Below, in pieces: positions 16,632 to 25,353 of a stretch of DNA of 43,319 nt. How positions within the stretch are numbered: the first letter of the stretch is position 1; the number at the start of each line of letters is the position of its first letter. The DNA is from Tomitella cavernea (lineage in GTDB: Bacteria > Actinomycetota > Actinomycetes > Mycobacteriales > Mycobacteriaceae). The notes below the pieces were generated by a model, which worked only from the letters and a program-made list of their open reading frames with translations, was not told the DNA's origin and searched no databases. The position numbers and the translations under genes were made by a program. The stretch covers positions 1-43,319 of the forward strand of contig NZ_JAENKO010000040.1 in assembly GCF_016599145.1 (NCBI RefSeq). The letters are read 5' to 3'.

Positions 16632-17027
16632 TCAGGCGTGGGCGGTGTGCGCCGGTAGGTGCTCGATGGCGCACCGCGGTCCGGGTGCTCGCGCCAACCG
16701 GGCATCGGTGGTGATGAGCGTGGCGTCGATCGATTCTGCCAACGCCACGTATGTCGCGTCATAGGCCGACAAGTTGTGGCGCAGTGACCAGATGCGCGGC
16801 CGCAGCCCCTCGGCTGGGAACCGGTCGAACGAGAGCGCGAGGAAGCCGTCCATCGTGGTGGTTGCCTGTGCGTCGGTGAGGATCGCACGTCGCGCGAGGG
16901 TGCTTAGCACGTTGGTGACCTCACTGTCGATGAGGTGGGGAACTGCCGGCGGATCGTCCCCCACGGCTGCGGGATCCACGTCTGCCACGAGGAGTTCGAC
17001 GATGACGCCGGCGTCGTACACCTTCAC
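16632..17027 (-). CDS. vapC: VapC-type PIN-domain ribonuclease toxin
   Basis: 131 residues with the four acidic PIN residues: D5 (KVYDAGV), E36 (IDSEVTNVL), D90 (LSAYDATYVALAE) and D108 (LITTDARLA). These bind Mg/Mn and cut RNA. GTG 17027 overlaps the vapB stop (GTGA), the standard antitoxin-first arrangement. All catalytic positions are present, so the toxin is probably functional. Confidence 0.93.
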   Translation of the reverse strand: MKVYDAGVIVELLVADVDPAAVGDDPPAVPHLIDSEVTNVLSTLARRAILTDAQATTTMDGFLALSFDRFPAEGLRPRIWSLRHNLSAYDATYVALAESIDATLITTDARLARAPGPRCAIEHLPAHTAHA

Positions 17028-17263
17028 CCGCGGCCCTCGTCGAGCGCATCGAGGATAGTGTCACGGTCCACGCTGGCGACTACCCGCTGCTGTGTACGGC
17101 GGATGACCTCGGCATTCTTTGCGGCAGTCTGCGTGCGCGCCGCGGTGCGCTTCAACTCGCGCAGCAGATAGCCGGTCAGCGACAATCCCTGCTCTGCGGC
17201 CGCCGAGGCCAGGGCGGTGTGCACTTCCTCGGGGACGTCCCTGATCTGCACGACCCTTGCCAT
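17024..17263 (-). CDS. vapB: VapB-type antitoxin (FitA-like ribbon-helix-helix)
   Basis: 79 residues from ATG 17263. The N-terminus (RVVQIRDVPEEVHTALASAA) is the FitA/VapB ribbon-helix-helix DNA-binding pattern, followed by LSLTGYLLRELKRTA and a C-terminal toxin-binding tail ending DRDTILDALDEGRG. It neutralises VapC and should repress the pair. GGAGG lies only one base before the ATG, so initiation may be unusual. A perfect inverted repeat sits just upstream. Confidence 0.92.
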   Translation of the reverse strand: MARVVQIRDVPEEVHTALASAAAEQGLSLTGYLLRELKRTAARTQTAAKNAEVIRRTQQRVVASVDRDTILDALDEGRG

Positions 17264-17281
17264 GCCTCCAGGATTGTCATG

Positions 17282-17302
17282 GTGGGTGCAGAGTGCACCC
17301 AC
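17282..17302 (-). promoter_or_regulatory. Candidate VapBC operator
   Basis: Perfect 9-bp arms GTGGGTGCA and TGCACCCAC with a 3-bp centre, ending 18 bases upstream of the vapB start. Position and symmetry fit an autorepression site for a ribbon-helix-helix dimer. Confidence 0.7.
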
Positions 17303-17321
17303 TTGGCGCCCGCCCCGGCGA

Positions 17322-17361
17322 GCAAGTTCTTTCTGCACGAGGATCGTGCAGAAAGCGCTTG
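17322..17361. repeat. Palindromic element upstream of vapB
   Basis: Perfect 12-bp arms CTTTCTGCACGA and TCGTGCAGAAAG with a GGA loop, plus outer CAAG/CTTG pairing. Its right half is a near copy of the element downstream of vapC, so the toxin-antitoxin module is bracketed by related palindromes. Confidence 0.75.
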
Positions 17362-17436
17362 GTCGGCGCTCGAAGGGCCGCCGGGGCGGTCTGCGACAGG
17401 GAACCGCTCCGCAGTCTGTCGCACTACGCTGAACCC

Positions 17437-18249
17437 ATGAGTGACGCGGCGGGCGCGGGCAGCGCGCATCCGGTGGACGTGGACGGCGTGCTGCTGGACA
17501 TCGACGGCGTGATCGCCACTTCCTGGCGTCCGCTGCCGGGTGCGGCGGACGCGCTCGAGGAGTTGGAGCGCCGCGGCATCCCGCGCGCGTTCCTCACGAG
17601 CACCACCTCGCGTACGCGCGCGGAGATCGTGGAGCGTTTGGCCGCCGGCGGCATCGCGGTGGATGCCGACGAGGTGCTCACCGCCGCGGTGCTCACCTCC
17701 GAGTATCTGCAGGCGACGCACCCGGGCGCACGCGTGTGGCTGATCAACAGCGGGGCCGACCTCACCGAGGACATGACGGGGGTGGCGTTCGACGCTGCCG
17801 ACCCGGAGCTGGTGGTGCTCGGCGGGGCGGGCGCGGCCTTCGATCACCTCACGCTCAGCCGGGTCGTCGAGCTGATGCTGGAGGGCACGCCGGTGGTCGC
17901 GATGCACCGGGGTGTGGTGTGGGCGACCGAGGACGGGCTGCGCGTGGACACGGGGCTGTACCTTCCCGGGCTGGAAGAGGCGGGCGGCGAGGGGATCACC
18001 GTGGTGGGCAAGCCGTCGATCACGGCGTTCCTCTCGGCAGCGGAGGTCGTCGGTGTGGAGCCCACGCGGCTGCTGATGGTGGGCGACGACCTGCACTCGG
18101 ACGTCATCGCCGCGCAGCGCGCAGGTCTCACGGGCGCGCTGGTGCGCACGGGCAAGTACCGCGAGGCCGTGGTAGACGTGTCGCCGGACAAGCCCGACCG
18201 CATCATCGACTCGATCGGAGACCTGCCGGCGCTGCTCGGCAGATCCTGA
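17437..18249 (+). CDS. HAD superfamily IIA phosphatase (NagD/phosphoglycolate-phosphatase-like)
   Basis: 270 residues from ATG 17437. Motif I is LLDIDGVIA, followed by the substrate-loop region SRTRAEIVERL; the cap domain contains VVLGGAGAAFDHL. The lysine motif VVGKPS and motif IV VGDDLHSDVIAA complete a type-IIA HAD enzyme. Likely a small phosphomonoester phosphatase; substrate not predictable. The frame extends upstream, but that segment overlaps the palindromic element and lacks family sequence. Confidence 0.9.
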   Translation: MSDAAGAGSAHPVDVDGVLLDIDGVIATSWRPLPGAADALEELERRGIPRAFLTSTTSRTRAEIVERLAAGGIAVDADEVLTAAVLTSEYLQATHPGARVWLINSGADLTEDMTGVAFDAADPELVVLGGAGAAFDHLTLSRVVELMLEGTPVVAMHRGVVWATEDGLRVDTGLYLPGLEEAGGEGITVVGKPSITAFLSAAEVVGVEPTRLLMVGDDLHSDVIAAQRAGLTGALVRTGKYREAVVDVSPDKPDRIIDSIGDLPALLGRS

Positions 18250-18303
18250 AGGTCCCCACATACCGCCGAGTTCCGCCAGGCCCACCGGCGGGGCCCGCGA
18301 TGC

Positions 18304-18330
18304 CTTGCACTCTCAGGTGGTGAGTGCTAA
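18304..18330 (+). promoter_or_regulatory. CIRCE operator 1 (HrcA site) of groL
   Basis: CTTGCACTC, nine bases, GAGTGCTAA. The right half matches the consensus TTAGCACTC-N9-GAGTGCTAA exactly; the left half differs at two outer bases. HrcA should repress here and release on heat stress. Confidence 0.9.
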
Positions 18331-18338
18331 AAATGGGG

Positions 18339-18365
18339 TTGGCACTCGCCGCGCGTGAGTGCCAG
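18339..18365 (+). promoter_or_regulatory. CIRCE operator 2 (HrcA site) of groL
   Basis: TTGGCACTC, nine bases, GAGTGCCAG, eight bases after the first operator. Tandem CIRCE sites upstream of a groEL gene are known in actinobacteria and suggest tight HrcA control. About 160 bases of leader separate it from the groL start. Confidence 0.9.
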
Positions 18366-18400
18366 GTCGGGACGGTGAGACCGTGGCCGCCCGCACGTGA

Positions 18401-20149
<1,749 letters not shown>

Positions 20150-20178
20150 GTCCGCCGCGCACGCGCTGACAGAAAGGG

Positions 20179-20218
20179 CGGGCCCCACACCGGGATGGTG
20201 TGGGGCCCGACCCTTTTT
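20179..20218. terminator. Intrinsic terminator of groL, probably bidirectional
   Basis: Perfect 13-bp stem with arms CGGGCCCCACACC and GGTGTGGGGCCCG and a 5-nt loop, followed by a T5 run (20214-20218). The opposite strand also has a short pyrimidine tract after the stem and would serve the converging gene. Confidence 0.92.
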
Positions 20219-20235
20219 ACTTGCGGTGCGGTGGC

Positions 20236-20625
20236 CTACGTGGTCTGGGTGTTGGTGCCTTCGCTGTCTCCGCCGTCGCCGTTGTCGTCGCCACCGATGG
20301 CGCCCATGACGCAGTCGATGATGGTGGTGATCGAACCCGTGCCAGTGTCGGCGTCCTCATTGTCGGTGCCGGTTCCCTCGTCGCTGGAGAAGCAGCCGAG
20401 GACCGCCGTCACGCTGCCGAACATCGAATCGCCCTCGTCGGCGGCATCGGTCTCGGAGCTGCCGGTGTCGCCGAGGATGTCCGTGATCGAGCCGAGCAAT
20501 TCGCTCGAACCGGCGTCGGTGTTGTCCTCGGCCGACGCGACGCCCGGGACGATGAATGCCGCCGCCACAGCCATGGCGAAACCGCCGCCTACGACGCGCT
20601 TGAGGGCAGAAGTGTGGGTACGCAC
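20236..20625 (-). CDS. Acidic secreted protein, Ser/Thr/Asp-rich
   Basis: 129 residues from GTG 20625, with GGAGG 8 bases upstream (an upstream in-frame ATG at 20664 lacks this). The Sec signal peptide ends GVASA. The mature protein is strongly acidic with repeated short hydrophobic motifs: LLGSITDILGD, MFGSVTAVLGC and GSITTIIDCVMGAIGG, separated by D/E/T/S-rich linkers. Two cysteines (VLGC and IIDC) may pair. No family recognised; composition suggests a cell-surface protein. Confidence 0.75.
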   Translation of the reverse strand: MRTHTSALKRVVGGGFAMAVAAAFIVPGVASAEDNTDAGSSELLGSITDILGDTGSSETDAADEGDSMFGSVTAVLGCFSSDEGTGTDNEDADTGTGSITTIIDCVMGAIGGDDNGDGGDSEGTNTQTT

Positions 20626-20840
20626 GTGAGTTGCCTCCGTTGTCGCTGAGATGTTCAGTTGCAATGTGCGAGTGGGCTAGACCACCGGCACAAGAGGGAC
20701 CTTTCCCGGTCGTGGGGCCGATGTCAACGAACCAGCGGCATTTTCGAGATGGCTGGTTGTGAACGCCGGGGCGTGAGATTCCACAGGGTTGGTGGACATC
20801 GAGATAGCGGGATCAGAGGCCCTGCTGGAAGGCTGTCCCC

Positions 20841-22313
20841 ATGCCCGATCCCGCGATCGTCTGGTTCCGCCGCGACCTGCGGCTGACCGACCTGCCGGCA
20901 CTGCTCGCCGCCCGCGACCGCAGCACACGTGCGCTCGCGGTGTTCGTCCTCGACGATGCGCTGCTGCGCCCGGCCGGCTCCCCACGGATCGCCTTCCTCG
21001 CCGGCTGCTTGCGCGCCCTCGACGCCGACCTGGGCGGCAGGCTCCTTCTCCTCCACGGCGACCCGGTGGAGGTCATTCCTCAGCTCGCCCACTCCATCAA
21101 TGCCGACTCCGTACACGTCAGCGCCGACTTCGGCCCGTACGGCACGCAACGCGACGACGCGGTCCAAGCGTCACTTGCAGCGGCGGGCGTCCCCCTCATC
21201 CGCACCGGATCGCCCTACGCCGTCACCCCAGGACGCATCAGCACGAAGGCCGGTACGCCCTACAAGGTCTTCACCTCCTACCGTCGCGGCTGGCTGGACC
21301 ACGGCTGGCGCTCGCCGGCCGCCACCACCGCGGACAGTCTCGCCTGGCTCGACCCGGCCGAACTCCCCCCGCTCGCGGGTGCGCTCCGGTGCTCCGCGCT
21401 CGGCGCACTCCCGGGCATCGGCGACGAGCGGGACGGTCCTGCGTTGCCGCCACCGGGCGAGGCGGCGGCGCTGCGCCGGTGGCGGACGTTCCGCGACGAG
21501 CGGCTGACCGGCTACGACACGCACCGCGACCGGCCGGACCGGGACGCCACCACCAGGCTCTCCCCGCATCTGAAGTTCGGGTGCATCCACCCCCGCACGG
21601 TGCTGCACGATCTGCGCGAGAGCCCGAGCTCGGCCGCATCCGTGCTCCGCAGCGAGCTGGCCTGGCGCGACTTCTACGCCGACGTGCTGTTCCACCGGCC
21701 GGACACGGCGCGCCGCAACTACAACCCGCGGTTCGACGCGATGCGGTACGACGCAGGACCGGACGCGGAGGCCGCGTTCGACTCCTGGCGCGAGGGCCGC
21801 ACGGGCTATCCCATCGTCGACGCGGGTATGCGGCAGCTGCTCGGCGAAGGCTGGATGCACAACCGGGTACGGATGATCACCGCGTCGTTCCTCACCAAAG
21901 ACCTGCACCTGCCCTGGTGGCGCGGCGCGCGGCACTTCATGAAACACCTGGTGGACGGTGATCTGGCATCCAACCAGCATGGCTGGCAGTGGACGGCCGG
22001 GTGCGGCACCGACGCCGCCCCCTACTTCCGCGTGTTCAACCCCGTCACGCAAGGCGAGCGGTTCGACCCGGACGGCGACTACGTGCGTCGTTGGGTGCCG
22101 GAATTGCGGCACATCGACGGCAAAGCGGTGCACCGGCCCTGGGCGCGCGGCGCGGCAGCTCCCCTGTTCTCGGTCAACGGCCCCGTCTCCGCCGATATGC
22201 CCGTCTCCGTCGGTACACCCGGATACGCCGATACTTCCGCGTATCCGTCGCCGATCGTCGACCATGCGGAGGAACGGGTGGTTGCACTGGCCCGGTTCGG
22301 GGAAATCCGATGA
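20841..22313 (+). CDS. phr: Deoxyribodipyrimidine photolyase (cryptochrome/photolyase family)
   Basis: 490 residues. The N-terminal alpha/beta antenna domain begins IVWFRRDLRLTDLPALLAA. The helical FAD domain has LSPHLKFGCIHPRTVL, ELAWRDFYADVLFH, GWMHNRVRMITASFL and DLASNQHGWQWTAGCGTDAAPYFRVFNP, giving the flavin-binding and Trp-electron-transfer residues of class I photolyases. It repairs UV cyclobutane dimers using light. A short Val/Ser/Pro-rich insert (near residues 440-465) interrupts the usual C-terminus. Photolyase near sigK-linked genes is also known in other actinobacteria. Confidence 0.95.
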   Translation: MPDPAIVWFRRDLRLTDLPALLAARDRSTRALAVFVLDDALLRPAGSPRIAFLAGCLRALDADLGGRLLLLHGDPVEVIPQLAHSINADSVHVSADFGPYGTQRDDAVQASLAAAGVPLIRTGSPYAVTPGRISTKAGTPYKVFTSYRRGWLDHGWRSPAATTADSLAWLDPAELPPLAGALRCSALGALPGIGDERDGPALPPPGEAAALRRWRTFRDERLTGYDTHRDRPDRDATTRLSPHLKFGCIHPRTVLHDLRESPSSAASVLRSELAWRDFYADVLFHRPDTARRNYNPRFDAMRYDAGPDAEAAFDSWREGRTGYPIVDAGMRQLLGEGWMHNRVRMITASFLTKDLHLPWWRGARHFMKHLVDGDLASNQHGWQWTAGCGTDAAPYFRVFNPVTQGERFDPDGDYVRRWVPELRHIDGKAVHRPWARGAAAPLFSVNGPVSADMPVSVGTPGYADTSAYPSPIVDHAEERVVALARFGEIR

Positions 22314-22372
22314 CCACCGCCGCCCTGCGCACAGACCTTGAAGGGCGTAACCACCAGGAGGTATGACGGCAC

Positions 22373-23752
22373 ATGGGCATCACCTACTCGAGCGTCATCG
22401 GCGCCTCGCGCGAGGAGGTCTTCGCCTGGCACGCGCGGCCCGGCGCCCTCCACCGCCTCATCCCGCCCTGGCAGCCCATGCGCGCTATCGCCGAGGCGTC
22501 CTCGCTGGCCGACGGGAGCGCCGTCCTGGGGCTGCCCGGCGGCCTCCGCTGGTATGCGCAACACCAGCCGGACGAGTACGACCCACCCCGCCGCTTCGTC
22601 GATCAACGCGTGAACGGCGGCTGGTCGACGCTGCCCGCCGCGGCAGCGGGCCCGTGGCGCCACGTGCACGAGTTCAGCGACGCGGGCAACGGGCGCACCC
22701 GGCTCACCGACACCGTGCACACACCCGTGCCGGAATCGCTGCTGCGCCCCACCTTCGCCTACCGGCACCGGCAGCTCGCCGACGACCTCGCGGCGCACGC
22801 ACGGGCGCGCGCCGCCGGCATGGCGCCGTCGGTCGTCGCCGTCACCGGGGCGTCGGGGCTCGTCGGCTCCGCACTGTGCGCGTTCCTCACCACCGGCGGG
22901 CACCGCGTGCTCCGCCTGGTCCGCCGCGCGCCGGTCGCCCGGGACGAACGCCGGTGGGACCCGGAGGCCCCCGAGCCCGGGCTCCTGGAGGGCATCGACG
23001 CGGTGGTGCACCTGGCGGGCGCGCCGATCGCGGGACGGTTCACCGACGCCCACAAGGGCGCGATCCGCGACAGCCGCGTCGGCCCCACCCGCCGGCTCGC
23101 CGAGGCCGCCGCCCGCGCCGACGACGGGCCCGACGTGTTCGTCAGCGCGTCCGCGATCGGCTACTACGGTCACGACCGCCCCGGCGGGATTCTGGGCGAG
23201 GACGCCGAGCCGGGCGCGGACTTCCTTGCCGGCGTGGTGCGCGAATGGGAGGACGCAGCCCGGCCTGCGACGGTAGGCGGGGTGCGCACGGTGCAGGTGC
23301 GTACCGGGATCGTGCAGAGCCCGCTCGGCGGCACGCTGCGTCTGCAGCGGCCGCTGTTCACCGCCGGCCTGGGCGGGCGGCTCGGCGCGGGCACGCAGTT
23401 CCTGTCGTGGATCGACCTGGACGACCTGACGGACGTTTACCACCGCGCGCTCTACGACGCGCAGCTGAGCGGGCCGGTCAACGCGGTGGCCCCAGGAGCC
23501 GTCACCGCGGCCGAGCACGCGGACACGCTCGCGCGGGTGCTGCACCGCCCGTCGTGGATGCCCGTGCCGGCACTCGGACCCCGCCTGCTGCTGGGCGCGC
23601 AGGGCGCCCGCGAGCTGGCCCTCGCCGACCAGCACGTCGTGCCGGAGGTGCTGACCGGGCGCGAGCACCGTTTCCGTCGCCCGGAGCTGGAGCAGTGTCT
23701 GCGGCACCAGCTCGGCCGCCACCGCGGCGCCGGGCTGCACGCGGTGGCGTGA
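22373..23752 (+). CDS. TIGR01777-type NAD-dependent epimerase with N-terminal SRPBCC domain
   Basis: 459 residues in two domains. Residues 1 to about 145 form an SRPBCC domain (YSSVIGASREEVFAWHARPGALHRLIPPW). From about 155 onwards is a Rossmann SDR domain with VTGASGLVGSALC, HLAGAPIAGRF, SASAIGYYG and VNAVAPG, as in the SDR39U1/TIGR01777 group. It probably acts on a hydrophobic substrate held by the first domain; the reaction is unknown. A ribosome site (CAGGAGG) precedes ATG 22373. It follows phr at 59 bases and is likely co-transcribed. Confidence 0.92.
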   Translation: MGITYSSVIGASREEVFAWHARPGALHRLIPPWQPMRAIAEASSLADGSAVLGLPGGLRWYAQHQPDEYDPPRRFVDQRVNGGWSTLPAAAAGPWRHVHEFSDAGNGRTRLTDTVHTPVPESLLRPTFAYRHRQLADDLAAHARARAAGMAPSVVAVTGASGLVGSALCAFLTTGGHRVLRLVRRAPVARDERRWDPEAPEPGLLEGIDAVVHLAGAPIAGRFTDAHKGAIRDSRVGPTRRLAEAAARADDGPDVFVSASAIGYYGHDRPGGILGEDAEPGADFLAGVVREWEDAARPATVGGVRTVQVRTGIVQSPLGGTLRLQRPLFTAGLGGRLGAGTQFLSWIDLDDLTDVYHRALYDAQLSGPVNAVAPGAVTAAEHADTLARVLHRPSWMPVPALGPRLLLGAQGARELALADQHVVPEVLTGREHRFRRPELEQCLRHQLGRHRGAGLHAVA

Positions 23753-23771
23753 GCGGCGCGCACCCCCGTAC

Positions 23772-23798
23772 CCATCCGCGGGCGCTGCGGCGCCGAAT
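23772..23798 (+). promoter_or_regulatory. SigK-type promoter of the FAD oxidoreductase gene
   Basis: CCATCC (23772-23777), 16 bases, CGAAT (23794-23798), followed by CC. It is identical in hexamers and spacing to four other sites in the window. The predicted transcript starts near 23806, giving a leader of about 37 bases before ATG 23843. Confidence 0.8.
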
Positions 23799-23842
23799 CC
23801 ACCTCAGCAATCAACGTTGTGCCGACGATGGAGTAGCCGCCG

Positions 23843-25204
23843 ATGACCTACCAGCATCCCGCCACGACGACGCGTCCTCGGCGAGTCGCCGTGATCGGCA
23901 GCGGTATCGCGGGTCTCATGGCGGCGCACGTGCTCTCCCGCCACGACCACGTGACGCTCTTCGAGGCCGCCGGCCGCCTCGGGGGCCACGCCGACACGCA
24001 CCGCGTCGACCTCGGACGCGGCCGCAGCGTAGACGTGGATACGGGCTTCATCGTCCACAACGACCGCACCTATCCGAACCTGCTGCGCCTGTTCGGCGAG
24101 CTGGGCGTCGTGACCCGCGACACCGACATGTCGATGTCCGTCCGCAATGCGGCCACCGGTCTCGAGTACGCGGGCGCCCGCGGCCTCGGCGGACTGTTCC
24201 CGACGGCGCGGAACCTGACGCGCCCGCGCTACTTGCACCTTCTCGCCGAGGTGCCGCGTTTCCACCGGGCCGCGCGCCGCACCCTGGCGGCGCCCGCCGC
24301 CGGCCCGGATGCGGCAGAGACGCTCACGGCGTTCCTGGCCCGGCACGGGTTCGGCCGCTACTTCACCGACAACTTCGTCGCCCCGCTGGTGGCCGCGGTG
24401 TGGTCCTGCGATCCCCGGCAGGCCGGCGAGTACCCGGCCCGCTACCTGTTCACATTCCTCGAACACCACGGCATGCTCACCGTCTTCGGTTCGCCCCGGT
24501 GGCGCACCGTAGTGGGCGGGTCCGCCCGCTACGTCGAGGCGGTGGCGGCCGGGGTCGCGCAGGTACGGACGGACGCCCCCGTGCTGCGGGTGACGCGGTT
24601 CCCCAGCGGGGGAGTGCGTTTGGCCTACCGGTGCGGCCACGGGACCACCACCGCCGCGGACTTGTTCGACGCGGCGGTGATCGCCGTGCACCCACGCCAG
24701 GCTCTGGGCCTGCTCGACGAGCCGACGCCGTTCGAACGCGCGGTGCTGGGGGCCATGCCGTACTCGGTCAATCATGCGCTGCTGCACACCGACGAGTCCG
24801 TGCTGCCCCGCGCCCGCCGTGCCCGTGCCTCGTGGAACCAGCTGACCCCGGCGGGGCGCTCCGACGCCGGCAGCGTCGTCGTCACCTATGACCTGACCCG
24901 GTTGATGCGGCTGGACGAGCAGGTCGGCGACCGGCGCTTCCTCGTCACCCTCGGCGGCGCGGGCCTGGTGGATCCGGCCTCCGTCATCGACGAAATGACC
25001 TACGAGCACCCGATCTACACGATGGCCTCTGTCGCCGCCCAGGCCCGGCTGCCGGAACTCGACACCGACGCCGTCGCGTTCGCCGGCGCCTATTACGACT
25101 GGGGTTTCCACGAGGACGGCGCCGCGTCGGGTCTGCGTGCGGCCGAGCGGATCGGCGGCAGCTGGGACCGCCCGCGCCCCCGGGCCGCGGCGGCAGGGCG
25201 GTAG
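23843..25204 (+). CDS. FAD-dependent NAD/FAD-binding oxidoreductase (Rv0449c-like amine-oxidase fold)
   Basis: 453 residues. The N-terminal dinucleotide motif VAVIGSGIAGLMAAHVL is followed by FEAAGRLGGHADTH and VDTGFIVHNDRTYPNL, typical of the amine-oxidase/phytoene-desaturase-like flavoproteins that pair with DUF1365 and cyclopropane-synthase genes. No signal peptide. In M. tuberculosis the likely orthologue (Rv0449c) sits beside the DUF1365 and ufaA1 genes; here the MMPL and DUF1707 genes lie between. Likely role: oxidation or reduction in modified fatty-acid synthesis, under SigK control by its promoter. Confidence 0.9.
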   Translation: MTYQHPATTTRPRRVAVIGSGIAGLMAAHVLSRHDHVTLFEAAGRLGGHADTHRVDLGRGRSVDVDTGFIVHNDRTYPNLLRLFGELGVVTRDTDMSMSVRNAATGLEYAGARGLGGLFPTARNLTRPRYLHLLAEVPRFHRAARRTLAAPAAGPDAAETLTAFLARHGFGRYFTDNFVAPLVAAVWSCDPRQAGEYPARYLFTFLEHHGMLTVFGSPRWRTVVGGSARYVEAVAAGVAQVRTDAPVLRVTRFPSGGVRLAYRCGHGTTTAADLFDAAVIAVHPRQALGLLDEPTPFERAVLGAMPYSVNHALLHTDESVLPRARRARASWNQLTPAGRSDAGSVVVTYDLTRLMRLDEQVGDRRFLVTLGGAGLVDPASVIDEMTYEHPIYTMASVAAQARLPELDTDAVAFAGAYYDWGFHEDGAASGLRAAERIGGSWDRPRPRAAAAGR

Positions 25205-25353
25205 GCCGGGGCCCGTCACGGACTACGGGTATACCCACGTACCGTTCACGGGAGGACGACTCGTGTGTGATGACGTCGGTTTTGCGGGCCGGAGGGTTCC
25301 TGAAAGCAGACCGATGCGGCTGGCTGTGCCTGTGGAGCGAGGGGAGTTCGACG

